Under the pieces are notes generated by a model. That model was given only the letters and a program-made list of their open reading frames with translations. It was not told the DNA's origin and did no database searches. Positions 55,324-62,570 of a DNA stretch of 64,000 nt are shown in pieces. A program made the translations under genes and the position numbers. This stretch comes from Desulfamplus sp964425195 (lineage in GTDB: Bacteria > Desulfobacterota > Desulfobacteria > Desulfobacterales > Desulfobacteraceae): the NCBI GenBank assembly GCA_964425195.1, contig CAYRLG010000005.1:1-64000 (forward strand). The letters are read 5' to 3'. Within the stretch, counting starts at the first letter, position 1. Every line of letters starts with the position of its first letter.

Positions 55324-56175
55324 ATGGATAGTTTAACACAAAAAATTAGGGAGATTGCCTCAAATATACTCAAAGAGGGTAAGGTTGAGATGGTGATAGG
55401 TTTTGCAAAAGGAACCATTCCCATGACAACTAAACCTTACATGGCAAGAACTCCTGAGCAGGTTGAAAATTTTATATGGGATAAAAACTGCACCTTAAAT
55501 CTTGCCAACTATATTACAGGCAGAAAAGAGAAGATAGGCATCATTGCCAAAGGGTGCGATTCAAGAAACATTGTCAACCATATTGTTGAGAATAAAATTT
55601 CAAGAGATCAGCTCTATATTATTGGAGTTCCATGTTCAGGAATGGCTGATAAAAACAATCCTGATGAGCTTAGGGATAACTGTGCAACATGCACGCACAG
55701 AAATCCTGTGATATATGATGTAATGGCAGCAGAGCCTGTTGAAGAGCAGAAACTTGACAATCCTTTTGCTGATGTAAAGGCGATTGAGGCAATGGATAAA
55801 GATGCAAAGTGGAGCTATTTCGAGGGATTACTGCAAAACTGTATTCGCTGTTATGCTTGCAGAAATGCCTGCCCATTATGCTACTGTCCAACCTGTTTTG
55901 TTGATGAATCTGGTCCTCAGTGGGTTGGCAAAGGGCAAAACAAGACAGATATACAGACATTCCACTTCCTTCGTGCATTTCATTGTGCCGGGCGCTGCAC
56001 AGATTGCGGTGCGTGTGAAGCAGCCTGTCCAATGGATATTCATGTAAGAGCGTTTACAAGAAAGCTGAACAAAGATTCTCTTGAACTTTTCGGGTGGGAA
56101 GCAGGGCTTGATATAACAAAGCGTCCACCATTAGACACATTTAACCCTGATGATCCCAATGATTTTATCAAATAA
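55324..56175 (+). CDS. Iron-sulfur protein of the FlxC type
   Basis: A 283-residue protein. An N-terminal region with GCDSRNI and GVPCSGM resembles F420-hydrogenase/dehydrogenase beta-type parts. It then has cysteine motifs CIRCYACRNACPLCYCPTC (about 174-192) and CTDCGACEAACPMDI (about 225-239), enough for two 4Fe-4S clusters. No membrane segments or signal peptide. It follows the FlxD-like gene by 11 bases. The role as an electron relay between FlxA and HdrA is inferred from Flx-Hdr clusters in sulfate reducers. Confidence 0.8.
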   Translation: MDSLTQKIREIASNILKEGKVEMVIGFAKGTIPMTTKPYMARTPEQVENFIWDKNCTLNLANYITGRKEKIGIIAKGCDSRNIVNHIVENKISRDQLYIIGVPCSGMADKNNPDELRDNCATCTHRNPVIYDVMAAEPVEEQKLDNPFADVKAIEAMDKDAKWSYFEGLLQNCIRCYACRNACPLCYCPTCFVDESGPQWVGKGQNKTDIQTFHFLRAFHCAGRCTDCGACEAACPMDIHVRAFTRKLNKDSLELFGWEAGLDITKRPPLDTFNPDDPNDFIK

Positions 56176-56213
56176 GATCAACTATCCACCTCTATTAATA
56201 AAGGCACAAAATT

Positions 56214-57323
56214 ATGAAAGTGATAAAAATTGATAAAAAAGAGTGGACTGGCGGAATTGATAAATCAAGGGAAAAATATCTTCTGTTCGGTCCTGTAAAA
56301 GATAAAGATGTAAATAATAGAGAGCGTTATATTTTTAAACAACTCTCTTTGAACCAGTTTCCAGAGATGGAAAATGCAGATACAGTTTTATCTCCAAAAT
56401 CTGTCATATTTCCACAAACAGAGAAGATTCTTAAAGGTTCACTTGATCCATCTTTGCCAGATCATCACATAATGAAGAGAGTTGAAGCTGATTACTCTCC
56501 AAGAGCTGTGGTTGGAATACGCCCATTCGATGCTAAGGCATTGACTCTTGTGAATCTTAATTTTGACACAAAAGATTACCAAGACCCTTATTGGTGCGAT
56601 GCTTATAAAGCAACAACATTTGTTGGTCTTGCAGTTAATAATCCATCTGATGTTGATTTCAGCACCTCAATGGGTTCTTCTCCATTTGGAGAAGAGGGGC
56701 TTGACGTTCTTCTTGTTGATAATGGTGAAGAGTTTTTAGCAAAAGTTCTGACTGACAAAGGGCAATCTTTTATTGATTCTGCTGGCTTTAACAAGGGTGC
56801 TGATGAGTCAGATATTAAAAAAATAGAAGAGTTAAAAGCTCAAGCTGAAAAGACAATTCAAGGTTGCTGCTGCGGAACTTCAACTGATTCTTGTAAAACA
56901 GGTAAAATAAAAGTTGAGACTGGTAATCTCAAGCAAAAAACAGTTCTTGAACTTTACGAGGCACCATTTTGGGACGACATTGCATTCTCCTGCATAAATT
57001 GTGGAACTTGCACATTTGTATGCCCAACCTGTTGGTGTTTTGATATTCAAGATGAAACAAAAGGAAAATCTTGCACCCGTTTTAAAAATTGGGATTCATG
57101 TATGTTTCCTCTTTTTACACTTCATGGTTCAGGTCATAATCCAAGAGGTGAAAAGGTTCAAAGAGTAAGACAGAGATTTATGCACAAGCTGAAATATTTT
57201 CTTGACAAGTATGATAAAGGCACAATGTGCGTAGGGTGCGGCAGATGCGTTCAATCGTGCCCTGTAAATATTGATATCCGTGAAGTGTGCAATACAATGA
57301 ACAATTACGAGCCAAAGAAATAG
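56214..57323 (+). CDS. Iron-sulfur protein of the FlxB type (AsrA-like)
   Basis: A 369-residue protein similar to anaerobic sulfite reductase subunit A. The C-terminal half has two 4Fe-4S motifs: CINCGTCTFVCPTCWCF (about 259-275) and CVGCGRCVQSCPVNIDI (about 341-357). A cysteine-rich patch GCCCGTSTDSC (about 219-229) lies between the domains. It is followed by the FAD subunit. The set FlxA-FlxB-FlxC-FlxD is known to form an NAD(P)H oxidoreductase with HdrABC in sulfate reducers. Confidence 0.82.
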   Translation: MKVIKIDKKEWTGGIDKSREKYLLFGPVKDKDVNNRERYIFKQLSLNQFPEMENADTVLSPKSVIFPQTEKILKGSLDPSLPDHHIMKRVEADYSPRAVVGIRPFDAKALTLVNLNFDTKDYQDPYWCDAYKATTFVGLAVNNPSDVDFSTSMGSSPFGEEGLDVLLVDNGEEFLAKVLTDKGQSFIDSAGFNKGADESDIKKIEELKAQAEKTIQGCCCGTSTDSCKTGKIKVETGNLKQKTVLELYEAPFWDDIAFSCINCGTCTFVCPTCWCFDIQDETKGKSCTRFKNWDSCMFPLFTLHGSGHNPRGEKVQRVRQRFMHKLKYFLDKYDKGTMCVGCGRCVQSCPVNIDIREVCNTMNNYEPKK

Positions 57324-57334
57324 AAGGAGGAAAA

Positions 57335-58180
57335 ATGGAAAACCCTTATATGCCCTATCCGGTTCGCATTGATGATATTGAGATTGCAACTGAGGATAAG
57401 TCGCTAAAAACATTTAAATTTGTTTTTTTGAATAAAGAAGATGAAGAAAAATTTGCCTATAAAGCTGGTCAGTTTGCAGAGCTTTCAATTCCTGGTCAAG
57501 GTGAGATTCCAATTGGAATAGCATCTTCTCCAACTGAAAAAGGATTTGTAAAGTTTACAGTATTTAAAACTGGCATTGTAACATCATATCTTCACAATAT
57601 GAAGGTTGGAGACATTATGGGTATCAGAGGACCTTTGGGCAACTGGTATCCATGGGATAAACTTGAAGGTAAAAATGTTGTAATTATCGGCGGAGGTTTT
57701 GCCTTTACAACACTTAGATCATCAATAGTTTATATGCTCGACCCTGCTAACAGGTCAAAATTTGGAAAAATTGATGTTGTTTATGGGGCACGCTCTCCCG
57801 GAATGCTTCTCTATAGAGATGAACTCTATGAATGGGAGAAAAGAGACGATATAAACATGCACATCACAGTTGACTCTACAAATGACCCAAGCTGGAAATA
57901 CAATGTTGGATTTGTTCCTACAATAGTTGGACAAAAAGCACCAAAAGCTGATCCAGATACTTTTGCCATTGTCTGCGGACCTCCAATAATGATCAAGTTT
58001 ACACAACCTGCCCTTGAATCATTAGGATATGCCCAGAATCAGATCATCATGTCTCTTGAAAACCGTATGAAATGCGGAATCGGCATGTGCGGCAGATGCA
58101 ATATTGGAAAAGAGCTTGTTTGTAAAGATGGTCCGGTTTTTACTCTTGAAGAGCTGAATAAAACCCCGAGAGAGTATTGA
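57335..58180 (+). CDS. FAD/NAD(P)-binding oxidoreductase of the FlxA type (AsrB-like)
   Basis: A 281-residue subunit. An FAD-binding barrel (about 15-100) is followed by an NAD(P)-binding domain with VVIIGGGFAFTTLRS and a C-terminal 2Fe-2S motif CGIGMCGRCNIGKELVCKDG. The architecture matches PyrK/AsrB. It would take electrons from NAD(P)H or give them to it and pass them to FlxB and FlxC. Start ATG 57335 has GAAGGAGGAAAA; an in-frame ATG 48 bases upstream lies in the end of flxB. Last gene before a strong terminator. Confidence 0.88.
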   Translation: MENPYMPYPVRIDDIEIATEDKSLKTFKFVFLNKEDEEKFAYKAGQFAELSIPGQGEIPIGIASSPTEKGFVKFTVFKTGIVTSYLHNMKVGDIMGIRGPLGNWYPWDKLEGKNVVIIGGGFAFTTLRSSIVYMLDPANRSKFGKIDVVYGARSPGMLLYRDELYEWEKRDDINMHITVDSTNDPSWKYNVGFVPTIVGQKAPKADPDTFAIVCGPPIMIKFTQPALESLGYAQNQIIMSLENRMKCGIGMCGRCNIGKELVCKDGPVFTLEELNKTPREY

Positions 58181-58232
58181 TCTTAAAGCTGCTTAAAAAG
58201 CTGAATAATTTGGGTCTTTTTTGATTTTGATA

Positions 58233-58269
58233 TGGGGGTGCAGCGTGATGGTTGCACCCCCATTTTTTT
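58233..58269 (+). terminator. Intrinsic terminator after the Hdr-Flx operon
   Basis: TGGGGGTGCA (58233-58242) pairs perfectly with TGCACCCCCA (58253-58262), and a seven-T run follows. It separates the redox operon from the restriction-modification operon. Confidence 0.93.
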
Positions 58270-58289
58270 GTATTGTTTAAGGAAAAGGT

Positions 58290-60683
58290 ATGAATAAAAA
58301 AGGCTTGTCAGAACGAGATATCTGCACCAAATTTATTACTCCTGCTATAGAGCGGGCTGGGTGGGATATTGCAACTCAGGTACGTGAAGAATTTCCTTTG
58401 ACTAACGGCAGAATCATTGTGCGGGGTAAACTTCATACAAGAGCTGCTAATAAGCGTGCTGATTACATTCTTTTTTATAAACCCGGAATACCAATTGCAG
58501 TTGTTGAAGCAAAAGATAACAACCACTCAATTGCTGACGGTATGCAGCAGGCATTGAATTATGCTGAAATGGTTCAAGTTCCATTTATATTCAGCTCAAA
58601 TGGTGATGGGTTTCTTTTTCACAATAAATTGCAAACTGCTGGTTTAGTTGAAAGTGAAATCAATATGGAACAGTTCCCATCGCCTGAAGAATTATGGCAG
58701 ATGTGGGCAGCATACAGAAAAATTGATACTAAACAATCTGCCATTGTAACTCAAGACTACTACAGCGATGGCAGCAATAAAACCCCTCGATATTATCAAC
58801 TCCTTGCTATCAATAAAACAGTTGAGGCAATAGCTAAAGGAGAGAAAAGAATTTTATTAGTAATGGCAACAGGTACTGGTAAAACTTTTACAGCTTTTCA
58901 GATTATCTGGCGTTTGTGGAAATCTAAGACAAAAAAAAGAGTTCTTTTCTTAGCTGATCGCAATATTTTGATTGATCAAACCATGACCAATGATTTTAAA
59001 CCTTTTGGCAGTGCCATGACCAAGATACAAAAACGTCAGGCTGATAAATCTTATGAAATATACCTGTCGCTATATCAGGCTGTAACTGGCACTGAAGAAG
59101 AACAAAATATTTATAAACAATTTAGCCCTAACTTTTTTGATTTGATTGTGATTGATGAATGTCATCGGGGAAGTGCTGCTGAGGATTCAAATTGGCGGAA
59201 AATACTTGAATATTTTTCATCAGCAGCACAGATCGGCTTAACAGCTACGCCAAAAGAGACAAAAGATGTTTCAAATATCGACTATTTTGGAGACCCTATT
59301 TATACTTACTCTCTGCGGCAGGGAATAAATGACGGCTTTTTAGCTCCATACAAGGTTGTCAGAATTGATCTTGATAAAGATATTACAGGTTGGCGTCCTG
59401 ATAAAGGAATGAGAGATAAATATGGCAATGAGATAGAAGACCGTATTTACAATCAAAAGGATTTTGACCACTCTTTAGTTCTTGAAAAGCGAACCGAACT
59501 TGTAGCTCGAAAAGTTTCCGAGTTCCTGAGACATACCAACCGATATGATAAAACCATTGTTTTTTGCGAAAACATAGACCATGCAGAACGAATGAGACAG
59601 GCATTGATCAATCAAAATGCCGATATTGCAGCAGATAACCCAAAATACGTTATGCGTATTACAGGCGATAATGAAGAGGGAAAAATGGAGCTTGATAATT
59701 TTATCTTCCCAGAATCTAAATATCCTGTTATTGCCACAACCTCAAAACTTATGACTACAGGTGTAGATGCCCAAACCTGTAAATTGATTGTTCTTGATCA
59801 ACAGATAAACTCTATGACTGAATTTAAGCAGATCATAGGTCGCGGCACCAGAATTAACGAAGATTACGACAAATATTATTTCACCATCATGGATTTTAAA
59901 AAAGCAACTGAGTTATTTGCTGATACAGACTTTGACGGCGAACCAGTGCAGATTTACGAACCTGAAACAATGAATGACTCCCCTGTTCCTCCAGACGACT
60001 TTGAAACAGACCATGACACATCTAATCTAATATTCAGCCAGAATGATCAAAATAGCAAAACTTTTACTGTAAATAAAAATGGCACAGGATCATCATTTGG
60101 AAATAATGAGGATGGTAAAAGGGCGAAAAAATACTATGTGTCAGATGTTCAGGTAAATGTAGTTGCTGAACGGGTTCAATACTTTGATGCAAACGGTAAA
60201 TTGATTACCGAATCCATTAAAGATTATACACGCAAGGCGCTTTATAAAGAATTTTCTTCTTTAGATGATTTTTTAAAGCGGTGGAATGATGCAGAAAAAA
60301 AACAGGCTGTTATTGAAGAACTAACAGAACAGGGTATATTTTTCGATGCATTGGCTGAAGAGGTAGGGCGTAACCTTGATCCTTTTGATCTAATCTGTCA
60401 TGTCGCATGGGATAAGCCGCCTCTTACACGCAAAGAGCGGGCAGAAAATGTAAAAAAGAGAAACTATTTTGAAAAATATGGGGAACAGGCAAGAAAAGTG
60501 TTAGAAGCCCTTTTAGATAAATATGCTGATGAAGGTGTTGTCCACATAGAAGAGCCGCAAATACTCACTGTAAATCCTTTCAGCTCATTTGGTACACCAA
60601 TGGAAATTATTAAAAAATTTGGCGGCTTAGAAAAATATCAAAAAGCTCTTAATGAGCTTGAATATCAGCTTTATTGTGCTTAA
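58290..60683 (+). CDS. hsdR: Type I restriction endonuclease subunit R
   Basis: A 797-residue motor and nuclease subunit. An N-terminal PD-(D/E)xK nuclease fold shows RADYILFYK then VVEAKD (about 56-76). The SF2 translocase follows with MATGTGKT (about 192-199), DECHRGSA (about 289-296), GLTATP and QIIGRGTRI. Length and order resemble the EcoEI-type R subunits. It is first in the hsdR-hsdM-ORF-hsdS operon and has AAGGAAAAGG before the ATG. Confidence 0.93.
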   Translation: MNKKGLSERDICTKFITPAIERAGWDIATQVREEFPLTNGRIIVRGKLHTRAANKRADYILFYKPGIPIAVVEAKDNNHSIADGMQQALNYAEMVQVPFIFSSNGDGFLFHNKLQTAGLVESEINMEQFPSPEELWQMWAAYRKIDTKQSAIVTQDYYSDGSNKTPRYYQLLAINKTVEAIAKGEKRILLVMATGTGKTFTAFQIIWRLWKSKTKKRVLFLADRNILIDQTMTNDFKPFGSAMTKIQKRQADKSYEIYLSLYQAVTGTEEEQNIYKQFSPNFFDLIVIDECHRGSAAEDSNWRKILEYFSSAAQIGLTATPKETKDVSNIDYFGDPIYTYSLRQGINDGFLAPYKVVRIDLDKDITGWRPDKGMRDKYGNEIEDRIYNQKDFDHSLVLEKRTELVARKVSEFLRHTNRYDKTIVFCENIDHAERMRQALINQNADIAADNPKYVMRITGDNEEGKMELDNFIFPESKYPVIATTSKLMTTGVDAQTCKLIVLDQQINSMTEFKQIIGRGTRINEDYDKYYFTIMDFKKATELFADTDFDGEPVQIYEPETMNDSPVPPDDFETDHDTSNLIFSQNDQNSKTFTVNKNGTGSSFGNNEDGKRAKKYYVSDVQVNVVAERVQYFDANGKLITESIKDYTRKALYKEFSSLDDFLKRWNDAEKKQAVIEELTEQGIFFDALAEEVGRNLDPFDLICHVAWDKPPLTRKERAENVKKRNYFEKYGEQARKVLEALLDKYADEGVVHIEEPQILTVNPFSSFGTPMEIIKKFGGLEKYQKALNELEYQLYCA

Positions 60684-60702
60684 AAAAACGGGAGATTAAA
60701 GA

Positions 60703-62154
60703 TTGGCAATAGGTAGTTTAATTAAAACAATTCAAGATATTATGCGTAAAGATGTGGGTGTTGACGGTGATGCCCAGAGAATAAGCCAAGTGGTCTGGCT
60801 CCTTTTTTTAAAAATATTTGATGACAAAGAACAAGAGTGGAAACTCACTTTAAAAGGGTACAAGTCTCCTCTGCAAACTAAATTCCAGTGGTCATCATGG
60901 GCAGCAGACCCTGAAGGGATAACAGGTGAAGAGCTGATTGATTTTGTAAACAATGAGCTGTTTCCAGCCTTAAAAAAACTTGCAACCACAGCAGGAGTAA
61001 ATCCACAGGGCAAGGTTGTGGGCAGTGTGTTTGAAGATGCCTACAACTACATGAAATCAGGCACACTGCTTCGTCAGGTTATCAACACCATTGAGCAGGA
61101 TGTTGACTTTAATTCATCGAGCGACAGGCATCTGTTTAATGATATTTATGAAAAAATATTATCTGATCTGCAATCTGCTGGAAATGCAGGCGAATATTAC
61201 ACCCCGCGTGCTGTTACACAATTTGTGGTAGATATTATCAATCCCCAGCTTGGAGAGACAATACTTGACCCTGCATGCGGTACAGGCGGTTTTTTAACCT
61301 GTGCTATCAATCATTTAGATAAACAGCTTAAAACTGCCAAAGATAAAGAGACCTTGCAGGAAACCATTCACGGTGTTGAAAAAAAGCCGCTTCCCCACAT
61401 GCTGGCACTCACTAACATGATGCTTCACCGCATTGATGTTCCTACCAACATTAAGCATGACAATACCTTAAGCCGCCCTTTAAAAGATTACAGCCCAAAA
61501 GATAGAGTTGATGTTGTTATCACCAATCCCCCTTTCGGCGGTATGGAAGAAGATGGCATTGAAAACAATTTCCCCAAAAAATACCAGACCCGTGAGACAG
61601 CCGATCTTTTTATGGCTTTGATAATGCACATCTTAAAGCACGATACAGGACGTGCAGCAGTTGTCCTGCCTGATGGGTTTTTATTTGGTGAAGGGGTAAA
61701 AACCAATCTTAAAAAAGAACTTCTTGAAGAGTTTAATCTGCATACAATTGTACGCCTGCCAAAAGGAGTATTCAGCCCTTATACCAGCATTAATACCAAC
61801 ATACTCTTTTTTACCAAAGGTGATAAAACTAAAGATGTCTGGTTTTTTGAACATCCCTATCCAGAAGGCTATAAATCCTATTCCCGCTCAAAACCTCTTA
61901 CTATCAGCGAGTTTGATCTGGAAAAAAAGTGGTGGAATAAACGCAAAGTAACAGAACACGCATGGAAGGTCTCTGTTAAAGAGATTGAGGCACGAAATTA
62001 CAATCTTGATTTTAAAAATCCCCATCAAGTAGAAATCAATCATGGCGACCCTGAAGAGCTGATGCAGGAGTATGAAGCGATTGTAAAGGAGATGAACGCT
62101 TTCCGTGATGCCCTGAAAAATGAGCTGATGCAGGCATTGGGGGGTGGGAAATGA
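60703..62154 (+). CDS. hsdM: Type I DNA methyltransferase subunit M
   Basis: A 483-residue N6-adenine methyltransferase subunit. The N-terminal HsdM helical domain is followed by the SAM motif DPACGTGGFL (about 188-197) and the catalytic NPPFGG (about 276-281). The start is TTG 60703 after GGGAG, 19 bases after hsdR. The stop overlaps the start of the next gene (ATGA), implying translational coupling. Confidence 0.95.
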   Translation: MAIGSLIKTIQDIMRKDVGVDGDAQRISQVVWLLFLKIFDDKEQEWKLTLKGYKSPLQTKFQWSSWAADPEGITGEELIDFVNNELFPALKKLATTAGVNPQGKVVGSVFEDAYNYMKSGTLLRQVINTIEQDVDFNSSSDRHLFNDIYEKILSDLQSAGNAGEYYTPRAVTQFVVDIINPQLGETILDPACGTGGFLTCAINHLDKQLKTAKDKETLQETIHGVEKKPLPHMLALTNMMLHRIDVPTNIKHDNTLSRPLKDYSPKDRVDVVITNPPFGGMEEDGIENNFPKKYQTRETADLFMALIMHILKHDTGRAAVVLPDGFLFGEGVKTNLKKELLEEFNLHTIVRLPKGVFSPYTSINTNILFFTKGDKTKDVWFFEHPYPEGYKSYSRSKPLTISEFDLEKKWWNKRKVTEHAWKVSVKEIEARNYNLDFKNPHQVEINHGDPEELMQEYEAIVKEMNAFRDALKNELMQALGGGK

Positions 62155-62570
62155 ACCCTGTAAATCAGATATTTTCGGGGGACTATACAGGACTTCTTGC
62201 AACAATAAAAAACCGAATCCGCACAGCACAGACACGAACAATATTGGAATTTGTGCCACAACCTGTGGCACTTTTACAGAAGGATACAGAACAAATAAAG
62301 GAACAAGTAAGGGAGCAAGTAAGGGAGCAAGTAAAGGAACAAGTAAAGTCAATGGTGTTGAAAATAGAACACGAAATGTCTGTAGTAGAAATAATGGCAG
62401 CTCTTGAGTTGAAAGGTCGTAGAAATTTTCTACAAAAATATTTACAACCAGCTCTTGAATCAGGATTTGTAGAAATGACTCAACCTGACTCACCCAAAAG
62501 CCCAACTCAAAAATACCGTCTCACTGAAAAGGGTAAATCTCTGCTGGGGAAGATAGGTAACCATGTCTAA
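62151..62570 (+). CDS. Small winged-helix protein with EQV repeats between hsdM and hsdS
   Basis: A 139-residue protein that I cannot assign to a known hsd component. Its N-terminus (GLLATIKNRIRTAQTRTI) resembles the start of DUF1016-type nuclease-associated proteins. Residues 47-66 are five EQ(V/I)(K/R) repeats encoded by a 12-bp tandem repeat. The C-terminal 50 residues (ELKGRRNFLQKYLQPALESG, then KYRLTEKGKSLL) look like the winged helix found at the end of Fic and RecG-like proteins. It overlaps hsdM by 4 bases and hsdS by 8 bases, so it belongs to the operon. It could be a regulator or a remnant of a larger gene. Confidence 0.75.
   Translation: MNPVNQIFSGDYTGLLATIKNRIRTAQTRTILEFVPQPVALLQKDTEQIKEQVREQVREQVKEQVKSMVLKIEHEMSVVEIMAALELKGRRNFLQKYLQPALESGFVEMTQPDSPKSPTQKYRLTEKGKSLLGKIGNHV
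62289..62348 (+). repeat. Five copies of a 12-bp tandem repeat
   Basis: Units of the type GA(A/G)CAA(A/G)TAA(A/G)G at 62289, 62301, 62313, 62325 and 62337, differing by one to three bases. The unit length is a multiple of three, so copy-number change would keep the frame. Confidence 0.85.

Noticed and set aside
58233..58269. Palindrome considered as an attachment or transposon end
   Set aside because: The T-run and position after flxA fit an intrinsic terminator, and no integrase or matching copy is present in the window.
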